Shown: one piece after another, positions 52,869 to 63,999 of the stretch
Layout of the letters: every line of letters starts with the position of its first letter
How positions within the stretch are numbered: the stretch's first letter is position 1
DNA from: Roseomonas sp. CECT 9278
GTDB taxonomy: Bacteria > Pseudomonadota > Alphaproteobacteria > Acetobacterales > Acetobacteraceae
DNA: 64,000 bases
Assembly (NCBI RefSeq): GCF_918698155.1
Contig: NZ_CAKKLX010000007.1
Span: 62,001-126,000 of the forward strand
Direction: 5' to 3'
The notes under the pieces: model-generated
Told to the model about the DNA's origin: nothing
Databases searched by the model: none
Seen by the model: the letters and a program-made list of their open reading frames with translations, nothing else
Made by a program: the position numbers and the translations under genes

Positions 52869-53782
52869 GCGATCAATGCCTTGTAGGTGAGGCGCCCATC
52901 CGCCCCAGCGATCAGGGCGTCCACCCGAGTCCCTTCGACGGCGGCCCGCCGATTATAGCGCCACGTCGCTTCGTCCACATACCGCGAGAGGTGCTTTGCC
53001 GAGACGAAGTGATGGATGCCCACGATCTGCCGCTTCAGCAGGGACCATGCGCCTTCAATCGTGTTGGTGTGCAGGGTGTAGTGCCGAACATACTCGCCCT
53101 TGGCGTGGTTGACGGTGTGGTGTGTGTAGCGAGCGCCGAGGCCCCGGAAGCCTGTAAACTCATCTGTCATAAGCGTCGCGCCGGGAGCCACGTGGGAAGT
53201 GACGATGCCCTGAACCGTGCTGGCCTTGCGGTCAGGCACAACCATCGCCCGAAGCTCGCCGCCCCGTTCCACCATCCCGAACACCACGGCCTTGCCCTTG
53301 CCGCCCTGAGTGCCTCCGGTGCGCTTGCTGGCGTGCTTGTTCTTCTCCTTGCCGCCGACGAAGGTTTCGTCAGCCTCAACAGGCCCGGAGCCGCCCAAGG
53401 GGCCGTTGAACGACTTGGTTTCAGCAGCGGCCCGCAGCCGGTGCAGCATGAACCAAGCGGTCTTCTGCGTGACGCCGATGTCCCGGGCGAGGGTCGTGCT
53501 GGCGACACCCTTCTTGTGCGTGGTCAGCAGCCAAATCGCCGCCAGCCACTTCCGAAGCGGAACCTTGCTGTCTTCGAAGATCGTGCCGACCTTGATGCTG
53601 AACCGGCTGCCGCACGCGGCGCACTTGTGCGTCTTCTTGTCGGCGAAGGTGTAGACCTTGAGGCCGCCGCAGTGGGGGCAAAAGGCGCCGCCGCGCCACC
53701 GTACGGACGTGAAGTGCGCGATTGCCGCGTCCTCATCCGGGATCGCGTCGAAGAGTTCCAGGAGGGTGCGGAATTCGGCCAT
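52865..53782 (-). CDS. ISXO2-like transposase (IS1595 family)
   Basis: 305 aa. N-terminal zinc ribbon (CPHCGG, then CAACGSRF), HTH region, DDE core with VEADETFVGG (first Asp), TLMTDEFTGFRG (second Asp) and HTNTIEGAWSLLKR (Glu). All expected residues present; probably active. ATG 53782. Confidence 0.92.
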   Translation of the reverse strand: MAEFRTLLELFDAIPDEDAAIAHFTSVRWRGGAFCPHCGGLKVYTFADKKTHKCAACGSRFSIKVGTIFEDSKVPLRKWLAAIWLLTTHKKGVASTTLARDIGVTQKTAWFMLHRLRAAAETKSFNGPLGGSGPVEADETFVGGKEKNKHASKRTGGTQGGKGKAVVFGMVERGGELRAMVVPDRKASTVQGIVTSHVAPGATLMTDEFTGFRGLGARYTHHTVNHAKGEYVRHYTLHTNTIEGAWSLLKRQIVGIHHFVSAKHLSRYVDEATWRYNRRAAVEGTRVDALIAGADGRLTYKALIA

Positions 53783-53833
53783 GCCTCCTTCTAACCGACC
53801 AAGCCGGTTAGGTCAAGCATGTATATAACTACC

Positions 53834-53841
53834 AAAATCTA
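53834..53841. repeat. 8-bp target-site duplication, right copy
   Basis: AAAATCTA, identical to 51868-51875. Confidence 0.92.
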
Positions 53842-54589
53842 CCTCGTCCCAGGTCGCATCGAGCAGCTCGCTCTTGCGCACCATGGTCAGAAGAACGAGG
53901 CGCAGCCCGAGCCGTATGGTCGGCAGAGTCGCGACGTGTTCGATCTGGTCGAACAGAATGCGGACTTCTAACGGCGAAAGCGCACGATCCTTCGGCACGA
54001 AGGTGGCGATTGATGCCGGCCCCACTTCGTCGGCCGGGTTCGCAATCTTCTCGCCATGCAGGATCGCGTGGCCGTAGATCTGCTTGACGATGTCGCGAAC
54101 ATGGATCGCGGTCGCGGGCGCGCCGCGCTCCTTCACTTTGGCGCAGAGCCCGCGCAGGTCGTCGGGCGTGATCTCCGACAGGAGCCGGTTCTTCCACGAC
54201 GGCAGGATATCTCGGTCGAAGATCGCCTTGCGCATGGACCGTGTACTGTCGGCCATGCGTGCGCCCTCGAACCAGCGCGCTCCGGCGGCCGCGATGGTGA
54301 GTGCTTCTGCTGCGCGGCGCTTCGCGCGCTGCTTCTCCTGGGCGGGCGACTGTCCGGCCGAAACAGTCTTCCGAGCAACGAGGCAGCGCTCCCGGGCTTC
54401 GGCAAGCGTCAGTCCGCCAGGTCCGTAGGCGCCGAGGGTCAGCGTTTCGCGGCGCCCGTTCAGCCGATAGTCGTAGCGGAACGAGATCGCTCCTGATGGC
54501 AGGACCGCGACATACATACCGTCACGGTCGGCAACCTTGTACGATTTGTCTTTTGGTTTCAGCCTCTTGATGGCGATATCGGTGAGCAT
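53834..54589 (-). pseudogene. int: Tyrosine integrase, N-terminal part (interrupted by IS)
   Basis: 252 codons from ATG 54589 to the target site: DUF4102 arm-binding domain (MLTDIAIKRLKPKDKSYKVA), core-binding domain, and the first catalytic Arg in LLTMVRKSELLD. After the break at EVDF the frame runs into the IS and stops at 53813. P4-type integrases of this kind use the guaA 3' end as attachment site, and guaA begins 318 bp away. Confidence 0.92.
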
Positions 54590-54906
54590 GGCATCCTCCT
54601 CAGCGACTACGATACGCCCCGCGCCAGGGCCATCCATACCGTCAGAGCCGATACCGTCAAGCCAATTGAAATGATCAATAAAATCCGAGCTTTGTCCGTA
54701 AAAACTGGATCGAGCTTGATGGATCTCCAGGCGGGCAAGCTTCAACACGCCGACACTACCCGCCAGTTGATACCGTCAATGATGCCGTCAGATCAACTCG
54801 CTTGCGCGCGATAGATCGCGAAGCATATCGCAAGGTAATCTCAATAATTTTCGATACTTAGCGCCGTTGGCGCGATAGGTCTCGAACCATGCCGAAACCT
54901 ATCGCA
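54590..54906. promoter_or_regulatory. ICE end: int promoter and attachment region beside guaA
   Basis: 317 bp, more A/T-rich than its surroundings. Four copies of a 10-bp motif (ATACCGTCAA-like) lie at 54636-54645, 54651-54660, 54770-54779 and 54782-54791, in two pairs. An inverted repeat GCGATAGGT (54872-54880) / ACCTATCGC (54897-54905) ends at the guaA stop. A related GCGATA...TATCGC pair lies near 54810-54835. These look like integrase arm and core sites or, for the last repeat, a guaA terminator. Confidence 0.55.
54872..54905. other. Inverted repeat at the guaA/ICE junction (attachment core or terminator)
   Basis: 9-bp perfect arms with a 16-nt spacer, directly after the guaA TGA. It could be the integrase core site at the ICE boundary or a rho-independent-like hairpin for guaA; there is no U tract, favouring the former. 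Confidence 0.45.
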
Positions 54907-56487
54907 TCACTCCCACTCGATCGTCCCCGGCGGCTTGCTCGTGATGTCATAGGTCACGCGGTTCACGCCGCGCACCTCGTTCACGATCCGGTTCGCCACG
55001 CGCCCCAGGAACCCCATGTCGAAGGGGTAGAACTCCGCCGTCATGCCATCGGTGGATGTCACCGCGCGCAGCGCGCAAGCCATGTCATAGGTCCGCCCGT
55101 CACCCATCACGCCCACCGTGCGGACCGGCAGCAGCACCGCGAAGGCCTGCCAGATCGCGTCATACAGCCCGGCCGCGCGGATCTCCTCCAGGTAGATGCT
55201 GTCCACCTTCCGCAGCAGGTCCGCCTTCTCCCGCGTCACCTCGCCGGGGATGCGGATGGCCAGGCCAGGCCCCGGGAAGGGGTGGCGGCCCACGATCTCC
55301 TCCGGGATGCCCAGTTCGCGGCCCAGCGCGCGCACCTCGTCCTTGAACAGGTCGCGCAGCGGTTCGACCAGCTGCATCCGCATGCCCTCGGGCAGCCCGC
55401 CGACATTGTGGTGCGACTTGATCGTCACGCTCGGCCCGCCGGTGGCGGAGACGCTTTCGATCACATCCGGATACAGCGTGCCCTGCGCCAGGAAATCCGC
55501 GCCACCCAGCTTGTTCTGCTCCTCCTCGAAGACCTCGATGAACAGCCGCCCGATGGTCTTGCGCTTCACCTCCGGGTCCGTGACGCCGGAGAGCTGGCCG
55601 AGGAACAGGTCGGACGCGTCGCGATGGATCAGCTTGATGTTGAAGCGGTCGCGGAAGGTCGCCACCACCTGCGCGGATTCATTCGCCCGCATCAGCCCGT
55701 GGTCCACGTAGATGCAGGTGAGCTGGTCGCCGATGGCCTCATGGATCAGCACCGCCGCGACGGAGGAATCGACCCCCCCCGACAGCCCGCAGACCACGCG
55801 CCCGGACCCCACCAGCGCGCGGATGCGCGCCACCGCCTCGGCCCGGAAGCCCGCCATGGTCCAGTCGCCGGTGCAGCCGCACACGCCATGGGTGAAGTTG
55901 CGCAGCAGCGCCGCGCCGTGCGGCGTATGGACGACTTCGGGGTGGAACATCGTGCCGTAGAAGCGGCGCTCGTCATCGGCGATGACCGAGAAGGGCGCGC
56001 CCTCGCTGGAGGCCACCGACCGGAAGCCCGGCGGCAGCGCGGTGATGCGGTCGCCATGCGACATCCACACCTGCTCGCGCGCGCCCTTCGCCCAGACGCC
56101 CTGGGTGATGGCGCATTCGCCGGTCACGTCCACGAAGGCGCGGCCGAATTCGCGGTGGTCGGATCCCTCGACCACGCCGCCGAGTTGCGCGGCCAGCGTC
56201 TGCTGCCCGTAGCAGATGCCCATGACCGGGACGCCCTGCGTGAAGACGGCATCGGGCGCGCGGGGGCTCTCGCCCTCGTTCACGCTGGCCGGGCCGCCGG
56301 ACAGGATGATGCCCTTGGGCGCGAAGGCGCGGATGCGCTCCTCCGGCGCCTTGTTGAACGGCCAGACCTCGCAATAGACGCCGGATTCGCGCAGGCGGCG
56401 CGCGATCAGCTGCGTCACCTGGCTCCCGAAGTCGAGGATCAGGATGTGGTCGTGGCGGGGGGGGGAGGAAGCGGTGGGGTGGGCCAT
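54907..56487 (-). CDS. guaA: GMP synthase (glutamine-hydrolysing)
   Basis: 526 aa. Converts XMP to GMP using glutamine. The class I glutamine amidotransferase domain has catalytic Cys92 (GICYGQQT); the ATP pyrophosphatase domain has the PP-loop SGGVDSS; the C-terminal dimerisation domain ends [13 protein letters not shown] 56487 is used; farther in-frame starts lack conservation. The gene is intact, and its 3' end borders the ICE, a well-known integration site. Confidence 0.97.
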   Translation of the reverse strand: MAHPTASSPPRHDHILILDFGSQVTQLIARRLRESGVYCEVWPFNKAPEERIRAFAPKGIILSGGPASVNEGESPRAPDAVFTQGVPVMGICYGQQTLAAQLGGVVEGSDHREFGRAFVDVTGECAITQGVWAKGAREQVWMSHGDRITALPPGFRSVASSEGAPFSVIADDERRFYGTMFHPEVVHTPHGAALLRNFTHGVCGCTGDWTMAGFRAEAVARIRALVGSGRVVCGLSGGVDSSVAAVLIHEAIGDQLTCIYVDHGLMRANESAQVVATFRDRFNIKLIHRDASDLFLGQLSGVTDPEVKRKTIGRLFIEVFEEEQNKLGGADFLAQGTLYPDVIESVSATGGPSVTIKSHHNVGGLPEGMRMQLVEPLRDLFKDEVRALGRELGIPEEIVGRHPFPGPGLAIRIPGEVTREKADLLRKVDSIYLEEIRAAGLYDAIWQAFAVLLPVRTVGVMGDGRTYDMACALRAVTSTDGMTAEFYPFDMGFLGRVANRIVNEVRGVNRVTYDITSKPPGTIEWE

Positions 56488-56584
56488 GGCGGCGTGAAGC
56501 ATACCGCGGCGCGGCGGGCAAGACGCCGCGACGCAACCATCGCCGCGGCCATGCGCTGGACTCCAGGCATCCTGGAGAACCGCC

Positions 56585-56767
56585 ATGACCACGCTGATCG
56601 TCCTCATTGTCGTGCTGCTGATGTTCGGCGGCGGCGGGTACTATGGCTACCGGTCGGGTCGCTACGGCGGCACCGGCTTCGGCGGCATCCTCGGCCTGCT
56701 GGTGGTGGTGCTGGTGCTCTACCTGGTGTTCGGCGGCGGCTTCGCGGCCGGCCCCGTGATGCGCTGA
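56585..56767 (+). CDS. Small hydrophobic membrane protein (DUF3309-like)
   Basis: 60 aa: two membrane helices (residues 1-16 and 35-50) around a Gly/Tyr-rich loop [15 protein letters not shown]. Divergent from guaA. Resembles the short DUF3309 proteins common in Alphaproteobacteria; function unknown. Confidence 0.65.
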   Translation: MTTLIVLIVVLLMFGGGGYYGYRSGRYGGTGFGGILGLLVVVLVLYLVFGGGFAAGPVMR

Positions 56768-56788
56768 CCGCGCGGCCCGGCGGCGGCG

Positions 56789-57346
56789 CTACCTATCCTG
56801 CGCCGGGGCCGTCGCCGCCAGCAGCGCCTCGATCGGGTCCCACACATAGGCGGATTGCTCGACCGCCTGGCCGCCCACGCGGATGCCTTCGCGCGCCGCT
56901 TCGCGCCCGCCCAGATGGCTGTAGAACCACCGCGTCGGGTTGTCGCGCAGCACCCACAGCATGGCCGACCGGCAGCCCATGACGCGCAGATGCGCCCCCA
57001 TGGCGCGCATCAGCCGCCGGCCGGCGCCGCGTTCGCGCCAATCCTCCAGCAGGTACAGCGTCTCGACCTCGCCATCCGCGATGCCGGGCCGGCGCGACCG
57101 CCCGCCCGAGGCGAAGCCGACCACCGCCGACGCGCCCTCCGCCCCGCCGGCGACGGCGACGAACACCGCATGCCCCTCGCGCCGGTCCAGGATGGCGCGC
57201 TGGTAGAAGCCCGCCAGCCGCACCGCGCTCAATGACGCCAGGTAGGCCTCGGGCAGGATGCCGGCATAGCTCGACCGCCACACCTGCGCGTGGATCTCCC
57301 CGATCGCCGGTGCATCGGCGGGCCGCGCGCGGCGGATGCTGATCAC
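56789..57346 (-). CDS. GNAT-family N-acetyltransferase
   Basis: 185 aa from GTG 57346, overlapping the rsmB stop. The GNAT acetyl-CoA motif appears as VETLYLLEDWRERGAGRRLM, followed by WVLRDNPTRWFYSHLGG. Substrate unknown. Last gene of the minus-strand HAD-rsmB-GNAT operon. Confidence 0.85.
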   Translation of the reverse strand: MISIRRARPADAPAIGEIHAQVWRSSYAGILPEAYLASLSAVRLAGFYQRAILDRREGHAVFVAVAGGAEGASAVVGFASGGRSRRPGIADGEVETLYLLEDWRERGAGRRLMRAMGAHLRVMGCRSAMLWVLRDNPTRWFYSHLGGREAAREGIRVGGQAVEQSAYVWDPIEALLAATAPAQDR

Positions 57347-58686
57347 GCCGCGCGCTCCAGCACCGCGCAGAAGAAGCCGTCCGTCCCCTGGGCGCCGGGC
57401 GACAACGACAGGAAGGGCCCCGCGCAGGGCGCGGCGACACCCGGCACCAGCGCCGTCCACAGACCATCGATCGGCACCGGCACGAAGCGACCTTCGCCAC
57501 GCGCCAGGAAGCGTTCCATCTGCTCCTCGTTCTCCTCTGGCAGGAGGGAACAGGTAGCGTAGATCAACCGACCGCCCGGGCGCACCAATTCTGCGGCCCT
57601 GGCGAGAATATCATGTTGCACCGCAACAAGTTCGGCCAGGTCCTCCGGCTGCGTCCGCAGCCGCGCATCAGGGTTGCGCCGCCAGGTGCCGGTGCCGGTG
57701 CAGGGCGCATCGACCAGCACGCGGTCGAAGCTGCCCGCGCGGCGCTTGGCCCAACGGTCCCCGGGCGCCAGCAGGTGGCGTTCCGCATTGTCCACGCCGG
57801 CGCGCTTCAGGCGCTTGGCCGCGCCCTCCAGCCGCGGGGGGGAGGTGTCGCAGGCGGTGATCCGGCCCCGATTGCCCATCGTCGCGGCCATCGCCAGCGT
57901 CTTGCCGGCGGCCCCCGCGCAGTAATCCGCCACGCGCATCCCGGGCCGCGCATCGGCCAGCAGGGCGATCAGCTGGCTGCCCTCGTCCTGCACCTCGACC
58001 AGCCCTTCGCGATAGGCCGCGCTGCCGGTGATCGGGCGGCGCGCCGGCAGGCGCAGCCCCCAGGGCGAAAACCGCGTCGGCGTGCTGCCGATGCCCTCCG
58101 CCGCCAGCAGCGCCGCCGCGCGGCCGCGGTCGCCCTTCAGCAGGTTGGCGCGCAGGTCGACCGGGGCATCGCCTTCCAGCGCGGCCGCCTCGGCCGCCAG
58201 GGCGGCGCCGAAGCGCCGGCGCAAGGCGGGCAGCACCCAATCGGGCAGGTTCAGGCGCGGGCCATCCGGCATGGCCGGGTCAACCAGCGCACGCCCGGCC
58301 AGCGCCGCGGCGGCGCGCCGTTCCCCGGCATCGAGCACCGGCGGGCCGTAATGCGTGCCGTCGAACACCGCCTCCACCGCCTGGCGGGCGCGGCCGTGGT
58401 CGTCGCCCTGCCCGGCCAGGAGCATCTGCGCCAGCAGCAGCAGACGCGGCGTCGATGCCATGCCGATCCGCGCCAGGTGCCACTCCAGCCGCAGCCGCTG
58501 GCGCACCACGCCCCAGGCGTGTTCCGCCACCGCGCGCCGGTCGCCGCCGCCGATGAAGCGCCGCTCGCGGAAGAAATCCGCCGCCACCGCATCCGCCGGG
58601 CGCCGCCGCGCGCCGGGCGCGAAGCAGTGCTCCTCCAGCGTGCCCAGCAGCGCGATCGCTGCCGCCACTCGTGCCGATGGGGTCAC
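57343..58686 (-). CDS. rsmB: RsmB-like 16S rRNA (cytosine-C5) methyltransferase
   Basis: 447 aa. N-terminal NusB-like helical region, then a SAM-dependent RNA m5C methyltransferase with motif I VADYCAGAAGKTLAMAA, motif IV DAPCTGTGTW (catalytic Cys) and motif VI YATCSLLPEENE (second Cys). ATG 58686 overlaps the HAD stop. Confidence 0.9.
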   Translation of the reverse strand: MTPSARVAAAIALLGTLEEHCFAPGARRRPADAVAADFFRERRFIGGGDRRAVAEHAWGVVRQRLRLEWHLARIGMASTPRLLLLAQMLLAGQGDDHGRARQAVEAVFDGTHYGPPVLDAGERRAAAALAGRALVDPAMPDGPRLNLPDWVLPALRRRFGAALAAEAAALEGDAPVDLRANLLKGDRGRAAALLAAEGIGSTPTRFSPWGLRLPARRPITGSAAYREGLVEVQDEGSQLIALLADARPGMRVADYCAGAAGKTLAMAATMGNRGRITACDTSPPRLEGAAKRLKRAGVDNAERHLLAPGDRWAKRRAGSFDRVLVDAPCTGTGTWRRNPDARLRTQPEDLAELVAVQHDILARAAELVRPGGRLIYATCSLLPEENEEQMERFLARGEGRFVPVPIDGLWTALVPGVAAPCAGPFLSLSPGAQGTDGFFCAVLERAA

Positions 58687-59360
58687 GCGACCAGGTCTTG
58701 CAGGCCGGAGAGATCCCGCAGCACCGGCACCCCGGCGGCATCGAGCCCGTATTCGTCCGGCGCCGCGGCCCGCTTCACGCGCACCACGCGCATGTTGAAG
58801 GCATGCGCCGCCTGCGCGTCCCAGGCATTGGCCGACACGAACACCAGGCGGTCCGGCGGGCAGCCATATTGCCGCGTGGCCAGGCGATAGACCCGCGGGT
58901 CGGGCTTGAACACGCCGACCTCCTCGACCGACAGCACCTCGTCGACCAGCGGCGCGATCCCGGCCGCCTCCAGCGCATCCGCCAGCATCCCCGGCGTGCC
59001 GTTGGACAGGATGGCGGTGCCGATGCCCTGTTCGCGCAGCCCCTGCAGCATCGCGGGAACCTCGGGATAGGGCGGCAGGGTGCGATAGGCCTGCATCAGG
59101 TCAACCGCCAGGGCGCGGTCGGCGATGCCATGGCGGGCGAAGACGAAATCGAGCGCATCACGCGTGCACAACCAGAAATCCTCGTGATGGGCGGCGCCGG
59201 TCAGGCTCCGCACCCAGGTGTATTCGAGCTGCTTCGCCCGCCATTCGGCCGACAGCGCCTCCCAGCGCGGGCCAAGCCGCGCGGCCTGCGCGGCCATCGC
59301 GGCATTGATGTCGAGCAGCGTCCCATAGGCATCGAAGATGACCGCTTCCGGCGCGGACAT
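58683..59360 (-). CDS. Haloacid dehalogenase type II (HAD superfamily)
   Basis: 225 aa. Nucleophile Asp10 in VIFDAYGTLLD, motif II LSNGTPGML, Lys in VGVFKPDPRVY and VSANAWDAQAA for metal/acid positions. Family hydrolyses L-2-haloacids; cellular substrate may differ. First of a three-gene operon, 156 bp from guaB. Confidence 0.88.
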   Translation of the reverse strand: MSAPEAVIFDAYGTLLDINAAMAAQAARLGPRWEALSAEWRAKQLEYTWVRSLTGAAHHEDFWLCTRDALDFVFARHGIADRALAVDLMQAYRTLPPYPEVPAMLQGLREQGIGTAILSNGTPGMLADALEAAGIAPLVDEVLSVEEVGVFKPDPRVYRLATRQYGCPPDRLVFVSANAWDAQAAHAFNMRVVRVKRAAAPDEYGLDAAGVPVLRDLSGLQDLVA

Positions 59361-59516
59361 GGCGTGGTTCCCCGGCGTGATCCCGGCCGACCGAAGGGCC
59401 GGCCGGCATGCGCGCAGGGTTGGTGTGGCGGCTGCGCGCGAAAGACTGCGCGGCCAGGATGAACCGGATGCCCGCGCCGCGCCAAGGGTCGTGATCGATC
59501 CCGGCGCGGTGGCGCC

Positions 59517-61172
<1,656 letters not shown>

Positions 61173-61520
61173 TCAGGAAGCACCCACGTCCTCAGGGCGC
61201 CCGGGGTCCTGCATCCAGGCCGGGATGTCACGCTGGGCATGCAGCACCCGCCAGACATCCAGGTGGTCCGCTCCCGCGCGGTAGAACACAAGGTACGGAT
61301 GGCGCCGCAGCGGCCAGGCGCGCAGCCCGTCCAGGCGCAACTCGTCGGCATACCGCGGCGAGCCGGCGGCCGGATGCCGCGCCATCCGCCGGAAAGCCCG
61401 CTCCAGCGCATCGATGAAGGCCAGCGCGACCGAATTGCCGGCCTCTGCGGCATGATAAGCAATCGCCTGGTCGATGTCCTGCCGGGCAGCCTCGCGCAGG
61501 ATGACCGGCTTGTCGGTCAC
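61173..61520 (-). CDS. parE: ParE/RelE-family toxin
   Basis: 115 aa: REAARQDIDQAIAYHAAEAG, ERAFRRMARHPAAGSPR and PYLVFYRAGADHLDVWRVLH are typical of ParE, a gyrase-poisoning toxin family. Start overlaps the antitoxin stop by 4 nt. C-terminus slightly longer than usual. Confidence 0.88.
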   Translation of the reverse strand: MTDKPVILREAARQDIDQAIAYHAAEAGNSVALAFIDALERAFRRMARHPAAGSPRYADELRLDGLRAWPLRRHPYLVFYRAGADHLDVWRVLHAQRDIPAWMQDPGRPEDVGAS

Positions 61521-61756
61521 GCCCGCTTCGGTTGGCGCAGGCCGTCGCGCAGCGCGTCGAAATAGGCGGCATCCGCCGGCGCCGTCGGCGGCGAGGCGGC
61601 GCCATCGAGCAACAGGCCGCGCAGGCGTTCACGATCCTGGTCCTTGCGGATGAGGTCGCGGATGTACTCGCTGCTGGTGCCGTAGCCGCGCGCGGTGACC
61701 TGGTCGTCCACGAAGGCCTTGAGCGCGTCCGGCAGGGAGACGTTCATGGTGGTCAT
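61517..61756 (-). CDS. parD: ParD-family antitoxin
   Basis: 79 aa with an N-terminal ribbon-helix-helix (MNVSLPDALKAFVDDQVTAR) and TSSEYIRDLIRKDQDRERL. ATG 61756; ATG 61747 is the alternative. Pairs with ParE and represses the operon. Confidence 0.88.
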   Translation of the reverse strand: MTTMNVSLPDALKAFVDDQVTARGYGTSSEYIRDLIRKDQDRERLRGLLLDGAASPPTAPADAAYFDALRDGLRQPKRA

Positions 61757-61968
61757 GCGGTCGGACCTAGCGGGCTTGGCAAAATTTGGCAAGGTTTTTT
61801 GGCCTGCGCTGCGGCCTGTCCGCGACGATCCCGTCACGGGGTTCGGCAAGCCGAAACCGCTGAAGGGGCCGCAGGCCGGGTACCATCGGGTCGACCTGAT
61901 GCAGTGCCGGTACCACGACGAGTGAGCAAGACTCGCTTGGCTTTGCCCGATACGCCGGACTCCGCGGG
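61757..61968. other. Intergenic region
   Basis: 212 bp between parD and the first secreted protein; must hold the parDE promoter on the minus strand. No other feature seen. Confidence 0.35.
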
Positions 61969-62814
61969 TCAGCGTCTCTCGGCTTCACCGAGATAGAATC
62001 GTGCGGCCGTTGCGCGAAACAGATCATCGATCTGGCGTATATCTACCTGATTTTCCTTTCTGGTAATGTATCTATATCGAAGAACAACACCAGGAAATAG
62101 AAAATACCCCTCCCTATCTCCCGCTCCATTGCGGTATTCAAATGTACTTGGCCACGAATTTATTCTGATATACGTGGGATCGCCGGGTTGCGAGCGCTGC
62201 TCCTGGTCGGTGAACCAAAAATATCTGATGCCCGGATCTCGTCGATCTACCACGAATCCGCTTGCATCTGCTGCTGCCACGTTGCGAGAGCGGTCCAACA
62301 TGGTGGCGCAGTATCGGCGTCCGCTCTCGAATTCCTGGCTGTTGCAGTGCGTGCGAGCCCTGTCTCTATATACTTCGAGGGCGAACAGTACTTCTGGTCT
62401 CGATACCCGACCCGACGATGCAGGACCGTCGTAGAACCATGACTCGGCCCCAGTTCCCTGAACGAAGATGGACACGGGGCGATCGCTGAACGGCCCGGCC
62501 CACCAGAGCTCCGCCGCAGCACGATCGGCGACCACGTCTGCCAGCGAGGCGGACCGGGCAACTGTCTTCAAAGGCTGGATCGGGTCCCGCCGGTAGCCAT
62601 GCATGAACTGCACTCGCCCCACCGGCATGTCCGGCGGGAACGCAAACCGGTGCCCGTAAATCTCGATCACCACCCGCCCATCCGGCAGGCGTTCCCACGC
62701 CCGCGCCGCCTCGGCCCGCGCCGACCCGGCCGCCAGGCCCACGCCCAGCAGCACGCCCAGCATCAGGACCAACCGCCAGACCAGTCCCCGACCTTGTTGC
62801 GACATCACCTGCAT
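61969..62814 (-). CDS. Secreted protein of unknown function
   Basis: 281 aa with a signal peptide (about residues 1-35, GVGLAAGSARAEAARA). The rest has strands typical of a small beta-rich periplasmic protein and two Cys (THCNSQ, RYCATM) that could pair. No family recognised. Its 3' half (about 61990-62420) is clearly richer in A/T than neighbours, suggesting recent acquisition. Confidence 0.7.
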   Translation of the reverse strand: MQVMSQQGRGLVWRLVLMLGVLLGVGLAAGSARAEAARAWERLPDGRVVIEIYGHRFAFPPDMPVGRVQFMHGYRRDPIQPLKTVARSASLADVVADRAAAELWWAGPFSDRPVSIFVQGTGAESWFYDGPASSGRVSRPEVLFALEVYRDRARTHCNSQEFESGRRYCATMLDRSRNVAAADASGFVVDRRDPGIRYFWFTDQEQRSQPGDPTYIRINSWPSTFEYRNGAGDREGYFLFPGVVLRYRYITRKENQVDIRQIDDLFRATAARFYLGEAERR

Positions 62815-62874
62815 GGCTGTGAAATTTCAGTCGGCGGCATGCTCTACTCCCTGCCAAGACATTGCAGAAGCGCA

Positions 62875-63576
62875 TCACCAATTTGTCGTCCAGGGCTCCA
62901 GTACCCGCGTCACGGCCGCGTCGAGCTTCTCGAACATCCATGCAGTTGCGCCAGAACGGACGACGGTTTCGACCGACACCGAAGGGCCGCTGGGCCACAG
63001 GGGCGGTGTCTGGCTGTGTCGCCGGTAGAGGATTACCTCGGTGAGCAGCACCGTCGCGACCCGGGCCGGCGGAGGCACGATCAGATCCTGGCTGATGTCG
63101 CGAATGTAGAATTGGATCTCGATGCGCAGGGCATTGTCGCGCTCGGCTCGCGGGAGGAGGACGTCGAACGGCAAAGGCACGGGACGGGGTGCCGAGCGTA
63201 TGCTTGACGGTGAACGCGGCACCGAAAGCAAGGTTTGACCCAGCGCCCTGGCGCGTTGGTCGATCACGGACGGGCGAGAGAAATCGCCAGCCAGATCGTT
63301 GCGGATCAATCCATCGGCCCGGGCCTGTGGCGGATCGCCGCTGACGATCTCTGGTCGCAATCCGTGCCAGCCCCGGTCACCGGCATCCTGTACCTGGACC
63401 CGGGCACTGACGCTGATGTGCCGCACGCCATCGAGCCACAGCACAAGGGGTCCGGGCGCCCCCATGATCTGTGCATCGGCTCGACGCGCTGAAAGCGACC
63501 CAACGCCGCCAAAGGCCGCCATCGCGAAGGCGCCCAGCAAGCGGCGTGGGACTGCCAGGCGCTCCGTAACCTTCAT
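62875..63576 (-). CDS. Secreted protein of unknown function, upstream of 61969-62814
   Basis: 233 aa with signal peptide (about residues 1-36, ending SARRADAQ). The mature part is beta-rich (LVLWLDGVRHISVSARVQVQ) and Cys-free. Sixty nt separate it from the next secreted gene in the same direction, so they may be an operon. Unrecognised. Confidence 0.65.
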   Translation of the reverse strand: MKVTERLAVPRRLLGAFAMAAFGGVGSLSARRADAQIMGAPGPLVLWLDGVRHISVSARVQVQDAGDRGWHGLRPEIVSGDPPQARADGLIRNDLAGDFSRPSVIDQRARALGQTLLSVPRSPSSIRSAPRPVPLPFDVLLPRAERDNALRIEIQFYIRDISQDLIVPPPARVATVLLTEVILYRRHSQTPPLWPSGPSVSVETVVRSGATAWMFEKLDAAVTRVLEPWTTNW

Positions 63577-63924
63577 GGCCCGCGCCTACGGGACGCCAGT
63601 GCGTCGCCCCAACGGCGCGCAAGGCACAGCCACGAAGGGCGAAGCAGGAGGATCGACAGCATCCCCGCTCCAGGAAACCTGGGCATCTTGTACACCACAA
63701 CCTCCGCGCGATCGACGCCGGGCTTTTGACATCTTCTTGGCACCGCCCGGCACCAAACCCTGGACTTTCCAGCGCCAATCGTGTTAGGAAAAAAACCTTA
63801 GATCAGTGCCCAACCCGCTCTTTGACCCGACCCCCATCCGCTCCCCCAGGCACCCCGCCCGCTCGGCCCTGGGGAATTTGTCCGAAAGCAACGCGCCTCT
63901 GCGCCCGCCTAAAGTCCTAAAACC
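63577..63924. other. Intergenic region without a recognised gene
   Basis: 348 bp; A-rich run near 63785 and pyrimidine-rich stretches. Nothing supported. Confidence 0.4.
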
Positions 63925-63999
63925 CTAAAGCCCCACCCCCCGGAACCCGACCCCCACCACATACATCTCCGCGCTGTCCTTCCGGCTCGCCGGCGGCTT
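63925..63999 (-). CDS. Possible C-terminal end of an outer-membrane protein (cut by window edge)
   Basis: Twenty-four codons and a TAG at 63925-63927 with very high third-position GC. The end reads SAEMYVVGVGFRGVGL, aromatic and alternating like the last strand of an outer-membrane barrel. Too short for certainty. Confidence 0.35.
   Translation of the reverse strand, partial: KPPASRKDSAEMYVVGVGFRGVGL

Larger units (their letters stand above)
51876..53833. mobile_element. IS1595-family element with dinD passenger, inserted in int
   Basis: 1958 bp. The 23-bp ends at 51876-51898 and 53811-53833 are inverted repeats, 17 of 23 matching, both starting GGT and sharing TATATAC and TGACC. Perfect 8-bp target duplications flank it. 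It encodes an ISXO2-like transposase and DinD on the minus strand with a 4-nt overlap. IS1595 elements are known for passenger genes. Confidence 0.92.

Noticed and set aside
54889-56982. Long plus-strand open frame opposite guaA
   Set aside because: guaA on the minus strand has all catalytic motifs; the antisense frame is His/Arg/Ala-rich without motifs.
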